Origin: RI-153 sp963721725
Lineage (GTDB): Bacteria > Chloroflexota > Anaerolineae > Caldilineales > Caldilineaceae
NCBI GenBank assembly: GCA_963721725.1
Contig: CAVRLX010000016.1
Location: 496,001-560,000 of the forward strand
Direction: 5' to 3'
Length of the DNA: 64,000 bases
The position numbers were made by a program, and so were the translations under genes. The notes beneath the pieces were generated by a model, which worked only from the letters and a program-made list of their open reading frames with translations, made no database searches and was not told the DNA's origin. Below are positions 37,110-46,741 of the stretch, piece after piece. The stretch's first letter is position 1. Each line of letters starts with the position of its first letter.

Positions 37110-37638
37110 GTTTCCTCCCTAAAAATAGATTGTGCTTACTGCTACAAGAGTTTATCGTTCGTCGAACCCTGGTTATAACGCTAGGTTAGTGAGCTACTAT
37201 TACATTAACTATTACTATTGGCGACACATACTATTGGCGACACATTGGAAAGACGAAAGGATATTCTTCATAAGGGGTGACTTTTTGACCGACTTAAGGT
37301 AAGTATAGAGTGAATTTATCAATAGCATGATTGCAAATTGCTGACAGTTTCTGTCCAAGCTTGAAATCGTTATGCAGAGAGTAAAATTATGGAGAGAGGT
37401 AGACAAAAGAGGGATATCGATGACAATGCAGAGAGATTCTCTGGGGCATGATGGCATTTCGATTTTGTAGGTTAAAACCCGCTCTAAGAGGGAAAAGCGC
37501 TTTCAGTCGTTAGGATTTTGGTCACTACGGCGGCTTTTCATTTTAGGTAAAGCGAGGCATGTTCCATGGGATAAAAAAGGTATAATTAACCCCATTTCCT
37601 AGTCTACTCAGAGGCATTCCAACAATCTCCATCGCAGC
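37110..37638. other. 529-base gap, no gene recognised
   Basis: This gap holds the upstream region of the multi-SdrD gene. The only structure I can support is the tandem repeat at 37214-37245. A plus-strand TATAAT near 37582 has no gene downstream of it on that strand. Confidence 0.5.
37214..37245. repeat. Perfect 16-bp tandem repeat upstream of the multi-SdrD gene
   Basis: ACTATTGGCGACACAT occurs twice head to tail (37214-37229 and 37230-37245), about 105-136 bases upstream of the start at 37109. Two adjacent sites for a regulator, or a chance slippage duplication, are both possible. Confidence 0.6.
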
Positions 37639-37995
37639 TTATTCGTCTTTGATCTGTGTGCCCAAGGCAATTAACCAATTGCTCTGCCCCTTTCGATCTG
37701 CTTTTGCCGACTCAAGCCGGTGCAGATCCGCCCGCAACTCCGCGCGGAAGGCGGCTTGTGCTGCCAACCATTCTGCGTGCATCGCTTCCAGCCGGCTGCT
37801 ATAGATCCGTTGCATCTCTCCGATGACGTCGTCTAGCTCCACCACGCGCGCTTGTAGCGCGTCCAGATTGCCCTCCATTGCGACCATGCGTTGATCGTGG
37901 ATTCGGTTGGCCTCGCCAAACAAAATATCGCGAACGTGGTCCAATTCATCTGTTGTGGATGATGAAGTCGTTGTCGGAGTGTCACCGTGATTCAT
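37639..37995 (-). CDS. Small coiled-coil protein, function unknown
   Basis: The 118-residue protein starts with a Thr/Ser-rich stretch, and residues about 17-105 form a continuous amphipathic helix with heptad-like spacing (DALQARVVELDDVIGEMQRI, then ELRADLHRLESAKADRK). There is no signal peptide or membrane segment. It resembles generic coiled-coil proteins, and no function can be named. ATG 37995 has the purine-rich AAGGGGAAG upstream. It stands alone between the SdrD gene and an orphan response regulator. Confidence 0.7.
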   Translation of the reverse strand: MNHGDTPTTTSSSTTDELDHVRDILFGEANRIHDQRMVAMEGNLDALQARVVELDDVIGEMQRIYSSRLEAMHAEWLAAQAAFRAELRADLHRLESAKADRKGQSNWLIALGTQIKDE

Positions 37996-38268
37996 TGCTT
38001 CCCCTTGCGCTTTAATGTGTCCTTGCTATGAGAATAAGCATCCAATCTTACAGCATATATTACAGGTCACAAGAGGCAGGACTGGTTGGTCAAACGAGGA
38101 GGGGTGAGGTGGGGTTGCCTTACTGTGCTGCTTGAGCAAAACGATTCAGCCAAAGGTGCGCCGAAGTCCATATTTACCTTCGGTGAAGGGTCCATCAGTG
38201 GATTGTCTAGGCCAGACGGGGCTGGACCCTTCCTCTAGCAGCGGGCGCTTACATGTATACGTCTTAGC

Positions 38269-38982
38269 TTACCTGGAAAATGCGTAGCCAATTCCACGCT
38301 TGGTCTCAATATAGCTCTTCCCTGTTGGCTTTCGAAGCTTGCCACGCAGTCGGTGAATGTGTACACGCAAGGTATCTTCAAAGACCTCATCCAACGGCCA
38401 GATACGCCGCAACAAGAAGTCGTTGGTCACGGTGTGGCCGGCATTGCGCAGCAAAATATAGAGGAGTTTGGTCTCCGTAGGCGTCAGCGCCACCTCTTCC
38501 CCTTTGATTATGACGTGCTGGTGGACGAAATCCACGGAGAGCATTTTATCCACCTCCACAATCGGAGCCAATGTATAGTTATAGTCCCCCATGCGCCGCA
38601 ACACCCGCTGCACCCGTGCCACCAATTCGCGCGGGCTGAAGGGCTTGGTCACGTAATCTTCGGCGAAATGTTCAATGCCGCGGATCACCGTCTCCTCTTG
38701 GTCCACTGCCGTGAGCAAGATCACTGGCACATCGCTAAACGACTGCACCCGCTGGCAAAACTCAAAGCCATCCATGCCCGGCATATTAAGATCGACAATC
38801 GCCAAATGGGGCAGCCCATGTCGCTCGATCACTTCTAGCGCATCCAGCCCGGAAGACGCCTTAAAAGCCTGGAAACCACTGGTCTCCAGTTTGCGCGCCA
38901 CCAATTGGAGAATGGACGCGTCGTCGTCCACAACCAGAATACGTTGTAGTCCTGGATTCCCCAAGTTTGGCGCCAGATCCAC
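38269..38982 (-). CDS. OmpR/PhoB-type response regulator (orphan)
   Basis: The 237-residue protein has a receiver domain (residues about 14-125) with the acidic pair in VVDDD, the phosphoacceptor Asp in AIVDLNMPGMDG, Thr in LLTAVD and Lys in VTKPFSP, so it should be phosphorylated normally. A C-terminal winged helix follows (VALTPTETKLLYILLRNAG, then IETKRGIGYAF). No histidine kinase gene adjoins it, so the partner lies elsewhere. hisS ends the gene upstream in transcription order, 21 bases away, and could be co-transcribed with it. Confidence 0.93.
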   Translation of the reverse strand: MDLAPNLGNPGLQRILVVDDDASILQLVARKLETSGFQAFKASSGLDALEVIERHGLPHLAIVDLNMPGMDGFEFCQRVQSFSDVPVILLTAVDQEETVIRGIEHFAEDYVTKPFSPRELVARVQRVLRRMGDYNYTLAPIVEVDKMLSVDFVHQHVIIKGEEVALTPTETKLLYILLRNAGHTVTNDFLLRRIWPLDEVFEDTLRVHIHRLRGKLRKPTGKSYIETKRGIGYAFSR

Positions 38983-39003
38983 GACCTGTCTCCTTATAAA
39001 AGG

Positions 39004-40380
39004 CTAACCAAGATGGCTATTCAACCAAGCCAAAATCTCATCAGCGGCGACTTCCACCTGTTCGCCACTAACAAGATCTTTGACAGCAACCACATGTTTG
39101 TTAATCTCTTCGGGGCCGATTAACAACGCAAAGCGGATCTTGCGCTCGTCGGCATACTTAAACTGCCGTCCATAGCGATCAAAGTCCGGGTAGAGATCCA
39201 CCCGCAGCCCGGCTGCGCGCAAACGCTGGGTCAGCGTCAACGTGGGCAACGCCGTGTTTTCGTCAAATTGTGTCACCAATACTTGTGGCTGCCCGGCCAC
39301 CTGTTCCGGGAACATGCCCCGCTCTTCCATGATCAGCAAAATACGTTCCAGCCCCAGGCTAAAGCCACAGGCCGGGATCGTCTGGTTGCTGAACATGCCG
39401 ATCAGGTTATCGTAGCGCCCGCCGCCACCGCCCGATCCGCTTAGGCCAATAAATTCAATCTCAAAGATGGGGCCAGTATAGTAACTCAGCCCGCGCGCCA
39501 AATAGGGATCCACGCGCAGATGTTCGGCGGCAGGCCCATCGCTGACAAAATGAATCGTCTTTTGTAGCTCAACCACGCCCGCGCTGCCACTTTCCGAACT
39601 TGCCAACTGCTCGGAAAGCCATGCCAGCGTTGCCGCCCGCTCTTGCGGAGCCTCCGACAACATTTGCAAGAGCGCGTTGGTAGCCGTCTCGTCAATGCCG
39701 CGCCCCAACAATTCAGTGCGCACCCCATCGGCCCCAATTTTGTCTAATTTGTCAATCGCCACCAGGGCAGAGCCTTCCATCTCGTCGGGGACGCCCGCCA
39801 CCTCCATCAAGCCTTTAAGAACGCCGCGGTGGTTAATGCGGATCTGAAAGCCCGATTGCGCGGTGCCGCTGAAACCCAGCGAGCGCAACACTTCGGCCCC
39901 GGCGTTGAGTACCTCCGCCTCCACCATCTGGCTGCTGGAGCCGACAATGTCTACATCACATTGATAAAACTCGCGGTAACGCCCCTTCGCCGGACGATCC
40001 GCCCGATAGACCGGGGCGATATGATAGCGCTTGAAATAGCGCGGCAGTTGGTTGCGATATTCGGCCACCACCCGCGCCAACGGCACCGTGAGATCGTAGC
40101 GCAGACCATCGTCGGCAATGTCGTTTTCCGTGGGATTCTCGGCCAGCGAACGCTCCAACTTGGCGCCGCGCTTCGCCACCCGGAAGATCAACTGATCGCC
40201 CTCGTCGCCATATTTGCCCAGCAACGTATCCAGCCGCTCCATCACCGGCGTCTCCAACGGCTCAAATCCATAGGATTGATAGACGCGCTCCACAGTTTTG
40301 ATCACATAATTGCGTCGCAGCACATCCAGCGGTAAAAAGTCGCGGGTTCCACTGACGGGTGCTGTATTAAACTTTGCCAT
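39004..40380 (-). CDS. hisS: Histidine-tRNA ligase
   Basis: The 458-residue protein is a class II synthetase of HisRS type that charges tRNA-His. Motif 1 lies in the GTRDFLPLDVLRR start, motif 2 around YRADRPAKGRYREFYQCDVD near residue 120, the histidine-binding AARGLSYYTGPIFEIE equivalent (ARGLSYYTG) near residue 293, GGGGRYDNLIG near residue 315, and motif 3 in FSLGLERILLIM. Length is slightly above the usual 420-430 residues because of an insertion around residues 225-265. No T-box leader is recognisable in the 148 bases upstream. Confidence 0.95.
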   Translation of the reverse strand: MAKFNTAPVSGTRDFLPLDVLRRNYVIKTVERVYQSYGFEPLETPVMERLDTLLGKYGDEGDQLIFRVAKRGAKLERSLAENPTENDIADDGLRYDLTVPLARVVAEYRNQLPRYFKRYHIAPVYRADRPAKGRYREFYQCDVDIVGSSSQMVEAEVLNAGAEVLRSLGFSGTAQSGFQIRINHRGVLKGLMEVAGVPDEMEGSALVAIDKLDKIGADGVRTELLGRGIDETATNALLQMLSEAPQERAATLAWLSEQLASSESGSAGVVELQKTIHFVSDGPAAEHLRVDPYLARGLSYYTGPIFEIEFIGLSGSGGGGGRYDNLIGMFSNQTIPACGFSLGLERILLIMEERGMFPEQVAGQPQVLVTQFDENTALPTLTLTQRLRAAGLRVDLYPDFDRYGRQFKYADERKIRFALLIGPEEINKHVVAVKDLVSGEQVEVAADEILAWLNSHLG

Positions 40381-40528
40381 ACGTTTCTATCCCATTCTGC
40401 ATACTCAGTCCTCCACGATTCGTACCCAACGTGTGGAGATAGCACCCAAAATCGCGAACGACTGACACTGTAAAAAGTAGCTCTTATTGTAACACCCCTG
40501 GAGCGAAAAGGCCGAAGCCGTCGCTTGA

Positions 40529-41749
40529 TCATCGGCTCAGATTGGGCAGGTAGGTGACGTGACACCCCAGTGCTTGCAGCGTCAACAGCGCATAGGCCGT
40601 GGTTTCGGTGTTGGTGTCCCCGGCAATCGTCCCGTCCGACCTGTAAAGCGTGTCAAAACCGCCTGAGGGAGCCTGTTTTTGCAGCAGCGCTGTCAGCACA
40701 TCTTCGCGCACAGGCTCGCCCAACTGCCCACCCAAAGCCAGTCCAATGTCTTCGTTGTACTGGCTATGCAAATAATCAACCGCTCACCCGGCCGGATCAG
40801 CCATTACGAGATGCAGTTTCAGTTTGAGCGTGTGCAAGGCCAGCAGCGCCATTGCCGTGGTTTCAATGTTGGCGTCGGCCAGTCCTGATTCATCCCAGCG
40901 ATAGTGGGTGTGAAAGCCGCCAGTCTGTTGATTTTGCTGCCGCAAAAGCGCTTCCAGCAGGCGGTGATCCACAGGTGCGTCGATTACCGCCGCCGCATAA
41001 AGACACCATGCCAGCCCCAACGTCTCGTAAAAGGTTTGCCGATCTCGCCGATCGACGGCATCGCCGAAACCATACCCATCGAAATCCGCCATCTTCATGG
41101 CAAAAAGGCGGCGAGCGCTTTCTGGATACCCCTGTGTCCACTCGTTAACCACGCCCATACAGGCCAGATTCGCATAGCTCGACCAATCGTAAAAGCGCCC
41201 CGGCCCCAGGTGTGTTTCGTAAAAGAGACAGGGGCCGAATTGGGCTTTGTCCTCTTCGCTCCCCTCGTCTGCCGTATAAAAATCACACACCTTTTCGCCC
41301 AACGGCCTCACAATCACATCATTGTGACGATAGGGCGGCCACGGGATCACCTCGCCCCAGGCCACCTCGATAAAGTTGTTGCCATCCGTCGCCAATCCCA
41401 AAACGCCGAGATCGGGTGCATAGGCGTCTAACTGTGTGCGGATCTGCGCAGCCAGATCCGTCGCGCCTAGTGCCTCCAACACATGCGCCGCCAGTAAATT
41501 GTCATTGGTCCGATAGTAGCGGTTCGCGCCGATCTGCGGGGACTCTTGCAGCAGCCCAAACGTTGGTTGATATTGTGCGCGTAGAAATTCAATCCCGGCG
41601 TCAATGACATCCCCCAGTTCCGCAACAAGCCGTGGATCGGGCGATGGCAGAGAGGAAGACACTGGGGGAAGAGCAGGGATCTGAGGGGAGAAACACGAAC
41701 CAAGCAAGAGGGCGGCAATAAGCAAAAAGAGAAAGACTAACATTCGCAT
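40529..41749 (-). pseudogene. Lipoprotein with cyclase/prenyltransferase-like repeats, interrupted by an in-frame TGA
   Basis: ATG 41749 begins a lipoprotein signal with lipobox LLGSC. The mature part contains alpha-alpha-barrel-type repeats (GLLQESP, QTGGFHTHYRWDESGLADANIETTAMALLAL). The frame stops at TGA 40784-40786, but the same frame continues immediately (AVDYLHSQYNEDIGLALGG, then SGGFDTLYRSDGTIAGDTN) to TAA at 40529. This extra part aligns with the protein's own repeats, so it belongs to the gene. A TGG-to-TGA change (Trp) would explain it. The full C-terminus is TYLPNLSR, matching the Tyr-Leu-Pro motif of the secreted proteins. The start overlaps the end region of the GT2 gene by a few bases of spacing. 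Confidence 0.75.
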
Positions 41750-41756
41750 GGTAACC

Positions 41757-42824
41757 TCAATCCAGGGTAGGATCGCGCAGGCCGCTCTCGACCACGGCCC
41801 GGTAGACGGCAATACGCGCCTGACGCAGCTCGCGCCGGTGGCCGAGCACGCTTTTCAGCCGCTCGATCACAATCTGGCAGCGAAACTCCAGCAAGAGATA
41901 GCCACGCAGCAACGCCGCCCACAGCGCCCCAAAATATTTGCGCGCATAGCGTACCTTGCTGCGGTTAAAGAGAATGTAGCGGCGCGTGCTGGCCTGTGCG
42001 CTGCTGCGCCCCTCATAGTGGATCACAATTGCGCCGGGATCATAGACCACGCGCCAGCCCGCACTTTTGATGCGCTGGCAGAGGTCAAGTTCTTCGCTGT
42101 ACATGAAGAAACCCTCGTCAAACCAGCCCACTTTTTCCAGCGCTTCCCAGCGCACCAACAGCGCCGCGCCCACCAGCCAATCCACATCCTGGCGCACGGT
42201 GTCGGGCCAATCGGAAAGATGGTAGCGGCGCGCCCACGGATTGTTGGGCCAAGTTTGCCCCAGCCATGTACTCTCGAAAAAGCCTGTCAAGCGCGTGGGA
42301 AAGCGCCGCCGTGTACTCTGGCGTGTGCCGTCCCCATAGAGCAGTTGTGGCCCCACCACGCCTACACGCTCGTCGCCGTCAATCGCCTGGAGCAACGCCC
42401 ACAGGCTGCCCGGCAACAGTTCGGTGTCGGGGTTGAGGAAATAGACGACGCGAGGGGATTGGGGATTAGCGATTGGCGATTGGCGATTGGCGATTGGGGA
42501 CTCATCTCCTTTGTCCTTCGTCTGCCGTCGATCTGCTAGCGCGGCCAGCCCCAGGTTATTGCCGCCGGTGAAGCCAAGGTTTTCTTCGCTGAGGATAGCC
42601 TGCACCCAGCGGAATTGGCTGCCAATCAGCGCGGGGGTAACATCGGCGCTGTCGTTGTCCACCACGACAACGCGCAGGGTCGCTTCGCCGTGAGGACCAA
42701 AACGACGCAGACGCGGATCTGCCGTGGGTTGGCTGTCGGCTTCAATCGAACGCAGACAGGCCCGCAACAGATCCCACACGTTCCACGAGACAATGACGAT
42801 AGCAACATCAACGGTATCATTCAT
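41757..42824 (-). CDS. Family 2 glycosyltransferase (rhamnosyltransferase-like) with microrepeat insertion
   Basis: The 355-residue protein is a GT-A inverting glycosyltransferase: VAIVIVSWN at the start, VVVVDNDSADVTP near residue 50, LNPDTELLPG carrying the DxD-like motif, and the downstream GFDEGFFMYSEELDLC-type helix (WFDEGFFMYSEELD). The segment RRQTKDKGDESPIANRQSP and its continuation (about 30 residues, 42440-42535) separates the usual NNLGLAA from VVYFLNPD and is encoded by tandem microrepeats, so it is an insertion. ATG 42824 is the family start. The lipoprotein gene follows 7 bases downstream, so the two form an operon, probably for surface polysaccharide work. Confidence 0.87.
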   Translation of the reverse strand: MNDTVDVAIVIVSWNVWDLLRACLRSIEADSQPTADPRLRRFGPHGEATLRVVVVDNDSADVTPALIGSQFRWVQAILSEENLGFTGGNNLGLAALADRRQTKDKGDESPIANRQSPIANPQSPRVVYFLNPDTELLPGSLWALLQAIDGDERVGVVGPQLLYGDGTRQSTRRRFPTRLTGFFESTWLGQTWPNNPWARRYHLSDWPDTVRQDVDWLVGAALLVRWEALEKVGWFDEGFFMYSEELDLCQRIKSAGWRVVYDPGAIVIHYEGRSSAQASTRRYILFNRSKVRYARKYFGALWAALLRGYLLLEFRCQIVIERLKSVLGHRRELRQARIAVYRAVVESGLRDPTLD

Positions 42825-42935
42825 AGGGTCTACTTTAGCATGTAGAGCAGATGGAAAGCAAAGCACCCTCAATGTATAATAGCCTCATCCCGGCTACTGT
42901 TGGGTGAATGGAACTGTATTCAAAAGGAGTCCTGC

Positions 42936-45900
42936 ATGTCCCGTCTGCATCTCACCGTCAACGCAACCGCACACGAACTTGACGTCCCCGCCAGCCGCTA
43001 TCTGGCCGAAGTGTTGCGCTATGATCTCCACCTCACCGGCACCAAGATCGGCTGCGAAGAGGCCGAATGTGGCGCGTGCACGGTCATTGTCAACGGCCAG
43101 CCTGTGGACTCGTGTATCTACCCGGCCTTCAAGGCGCAAGGGGCCCAGGTGCTGACGATTGAAGGGGTGCAGAAAGAGTGGCACGGGGCAGACGGCAGCC
43201 AGCGGGCAGCAGGCGGCGAGCCATCAGCCCTTCACCCTTCACCCTTGCACCCTCTCCAAGAAGCCTTCATCCTCTACGGCGCAACCCAGTGTGGCTTTTG
43301 CACGCCCGGCTTTATCATGCAGGCCAAGACGCTGCTCGACGAAAACCCCGATCCCAGCGAGGCGCAGATCAAAGAGTGCCTCAAGGATACCTTTTGCCGC
43401 TGCACAGGCTACACGGCGATTATCGCCGCGGTGAAAGCCGCCGGCGCAAAGATGCGCACGGGAACCATGCCGCCGCCGCCCGTGCCAGAGGTGATCGAAC
43501 CGCTGGCGCAGATCGGCAAGCCGCTGCAACGCCCCGATGCCGTGGAAAAGGTGACGGGCGCCACGCTCTACACCGATGACTATGTTTTCGAGGGAATGCT
43601 CCACGGCGTCACCCTGCGCAGCGCCTATCCCCACGCCAATATCCGCGGCATGGATACCGAAACAGCGCGCTCTCTGCCCGGCGTCCATGCTGTGCTCACC
43701 CACGCCGATCTCCCCGGTGATCCGCGTCACGGGTTGGTGGAAAACGACTGGCCTGTTTTTGCGGGCGGGCCTTCTTCCGCTGGCGCTTATGCTCAAGAGA
43801 AACGAGGATACCCGGCCCGCTATGTGGGCGATCCGCTGGCGCTGGTGGTGGCCGAAAGTCAAGCCATTGCCGAGGCCGCGCTGGCACTGATCCGCGTTGA
43901 TTATGAGGTGCTGCCCGCCGTCATCGATCCCGTGGCGGCGCGCCAGACCGACGCGCCCGTGCTGCATCCCGACCGGCCCACGGGCAATCTGCTCAAACAC
44001 ATCAAAGTGCGCTCCGGCAATATTGACGCGGGCTTTGCCGCAGGCCGATGTGATTGTCGAGCGTACCTATCGCACGCCTATGACCGAACACGCTTTTATG
44101 GAGCCAGAATGTTCGCTGGCCGTCCCGGCAGGCTATGATGCCGATCACGACAAACTCACCGTTTACGTGGGCAGTCAGATCCCGTATAGCGACCGGCGAC
44201 AGGTGGCGAAAAGTTTGGGGCTGGCAGATGAAGCGGTGCGTATTCGCGGCACGCTCATGGGCGGCGGCTTTGGCGGCAAAGAGGACATTGCCGGGCAGAT
44301 CCACGCGGCGCTGGCCGCCCAGATCACCGGCCGCCCGGTGAAGATGCTCTACGGCCGCGCCGAAAGTCTGCGCTTTCATCCCAAGCGCCACGCCACCATG
44401 ATCCGCGTCAAGACCGGCGCCAAGCGCGATGGCACGCTGACCGCTGTGGAGACCGAGACTCTACGGCGACAGCGGCGCCTATGCCAGGCTGGGCGAGAAG
44501 GTGATGACGCGCGCCACCACCCACGCCACCGGCCCTTATGTGGTTCCCAACACGAAGATCGACTGTTACGCCATGTACACCAACAACGCGCCTGCCGGCG
44601 CGTTCCGCGGCTTTGGCGTCACCCAATCGGCCTTTGCGGTGGAAAGCAACATGGACATGCTCGCCGCGGAACTGGGCATGGACCCCGCCGAGTTGCGCCG
44701 CAAAAACGCCATGCGCGTCGGCGCCACCACCGCCACCGGGCAACTGCTGCGCGAAAGCGTGGGCTTGCTGGAATGTTTGGAGAAGGTGGAAGAGGGGATT
44801 GGAGATTGGGTATTAGATATTCAGAAAGTATCGCCCAACCCAATGCCTAATACCCGATCTCCAGATACCCGATCATCCTGGTCACCCATCCAAATCGGTC
44901 ACAAACGCTACGCCTGGGGCATTGCCGCCGGCTACAAGAACACGGGGCTGGGCGGCGGCGCGCCGGACAAATCCGCGGCCGAGGTGGAGGTTTTTGCCGA
45001 CGGCAGCGCCGAGATCCGCACGAGCAGCGCCGAAATGGGGCAGAATCTCATCGGCGTGTTGGCGGCTTGCACCGCCGAGGAATTGGGCCTGCCCTTTGAC
45101 CGCGTGCGCGTGCTGGTGATGGACACCGATCTGACGCCCGATGGCGGCCCCACTACAGCCAGTCGCCAGACCTATGTCAGCGGCAATGCGGCGCGGCTGG
45201 CGGCGCGCGCCATGCGCCAGCAGATACAGAGCGTTCTCGCCGAAAAGTTTGACGTTCACCCGGATGTGATCGCCTTTCACGAGGGGCTGGCTTATGTGGA
45301 TGAGGCGCGTTTGGAGCAAGTTGCAGGTGGCAAGTTGCAAGTGGCAGGTGAAAATGGGACGACAGATGAGGGACAAAAGACGAACGGCAACGGGGCGGGT
45401 CACGCATCACGCATCACGCATCACGCATCACGCTCCCTTTCCTTTGCCGACGCCGTCCAGGCCATGCTCTCCGAAGGCCGCTCGCCAAAGCTCCAATACG
45501 AATATTGGGCACCCAAGACGCAGCCGCTGGGCACAGGGGGCGACATGCACTTTGCCTTCTCTTATGCCGTCCACGCCGCGCTGGTGAGTGTGGACACCGA
45601 GACCGGCGAGGTTGCCGTGGAACGGGTGATCAGCGCGCGCACGATGTGGGCCGCGCCATCAACCCGCAGAGCCTGGCCGGGCAGATTGAAGGCGGCATTG
45701 TCATGGGCATAGGGAATGCACTCACCGAACATTACATTGTGGAAAATGGCGTGCCGTGGACACAACGTCTGGGCCAATACAAGATGCCCGGTATCAAAAT
45801 GACGCCGCAGATGGAAAACTACATTGTCGAACACGCTGCCGCCGACGGGCCGTATGGGGCCAAAGGGCGTGGGCGAGATCAGTCAATTCCGATTAGCCCT

Positions 45901-46047
45901 GCCATCACCAATGCCATTTATAATGCTGTGGGTGTGCGTGCCCTGGCTCTGCCTGTGGATCAAGATGCGCTGCTTCTCGCCATGCAGCACGGGGAAACCA
46001 TGATGGATGCGCGCTGGGGCGATGTACCGGAAATAGCACGCGGATAA
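42936..46047 (+). pseudogene. Single-chain molybdenum hydroxylase (aldehyde oxidoreductase type), frame-broken
   Basis: The N-terminal 165 residues carry two [2Fe-2S] domains (GCEEAECGAC and QCGFCTPGF, then FCRCTGY). The rest is the two-part molybdopterin domain (GGGFGGKEDI, AFRGFGVTQS, VGRAINPQSLAGQIEGG). No FAD domain is present, so the plan is that of Desulfovibrio-type aldehyde oxidoreductases. Five frame breaks occur: one extra base near 44039, one near 44458, two near 45636, and a compensating pair near 45867 and 45891. Segments with LHPSPLHPL (43230-43255), LQVAGGKLQVAG and HASRITHHASR (45310-45435) and about 44800-44875 are microrepeat insertions. The start ATG 42936 has AAAAGGAG. Confidence 0.8.
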
Positions 46048-46130
46048 CGCAGATGCGCGCAGATTTTCTCAGATCTGCGTTAATCTTTATCAATTAGCGT
46101 CATCTGCGTTCCATTTTATTTGGAGGACAT

Positions 46131-46625
46131 GTGATTCGTTGGTTTTTGTTGATTGTGTTATTACTATCTGCGGGCTGTGATCGCGCTACGCCCCAGAACG
46201 CCTACCCGCTCACCGGCAACGCCATTCGCATTGAGGCGGCACGGGCGCTCTCTGCCCAGGCTACGTTTAATGGCGTGGTCTATCTCGACATTATCAACCC
46301 CACCGAGACCGCGGATCGGCTGTTGGCCGCTTCCACCGCCGTGGCCTCGTCAGTGGAATTGCACGAAAGCAGCCAAGAAAATGGCGTTATGCGGATGCGT
46401 CCGCGGCCAGAGGGCTTTGAGATTCCGGCGCAGTCTGTGGTTGGTTTGGTTACAGGCGGCAAACACATGATGCTGGTGAATCTGCACGCTGCGCTGATCT
46501 CTGGCGAAACGTTCGAGCTTACGCTGGTTTTTCAAAATGCCGGGGAAATCGTTGTGCCCGTTTCTGTTTTCCATGGTGACGGCAGCGAAATGAAGATGGA
46601 TCACAGCCTCGCAGAAAGCAAATAG
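46131..46625 (+). CDS. PCu(A)C-type copper chaperone lipoprotein
   Basis: The 164-residue protein starts at GTG 46131 behind GGAGG and has a lipoprotein signal with lipobox LSAGC. The mature part matches the PCu(A)C domain: His in VELHESSQ, Met residues in GVMRMRPRP and the second ligand pair in GGKHMMLVNL. Such proteins carry Cu(I) in the periplasm or outside the membrane and help assemble the CuA centre of cytochrome oxidase. No oxidase genes are near. It stands alone between the broken hydroxylase and a long hairpin. Confidence 0.9.
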   Translation: MIRWFLLIVLLLSAGCDRATPQNAYPLTGNAIRIEAARALSAQATFNGVVYLDIINPTETADRLLAASTAVASSVELHESSQENGVMRMRPRPEGFEIPAQSVVGLVTGGKHMMLVNLHAALISGETFELTLVFQNAGEIVVPVSVFHGDGSEMKMDHSLAESK

Positions 46626-46628
46626 TTT

Positions 46629-46699
46629 TTTTGTCTACACGGATAGGCGAGAACACGGATCTTCGCAATCTGTGTTCTCGCCTATCCGTGTAGACAAAA
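46629..46699. terminator. 32-bp near-perfect hairpin after the copper chaperone gene
   Basis: Arms 46629-46660 and 46668-46699 are complementary apart from one position that forms a G-U pair in one orientation, with a 7-base loop. T-runs flank the left end. It begins 3 bases after the stop codon. The core words ACACGGAT and ATCCGTGT are of the microrepeat type also seen elsewhere. Confidence 0.65.
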
Positions 46700-46741
46700 T
46701 TTCTGAAGTTCTTATTCACCCATGCAAAAGGAGCAGTAACG

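Noticed and set aside
40381..40528. T-box leader of hisS
   Set aside because: No T-box sequence, specifier loop or terminator/antiterminator pair could be found in the 148 bases upstream.
40784..40786. TGA read as tryptophan or selenocysteine
   Set aside because: Other genes here, such as moxR and thyX, use TGA as a normal stop, and no stem-loop typical of selenocysteine insertion is seen downstream. A point mutation is simpler.
46038..46110. Transposon end or att site between the hydroxylase and copper chaperone genes
   Set aside because: The CAGATCTGCGTT-type words here belong to the microrepeat style seen elsewhere. No target duplication or transposase is present.
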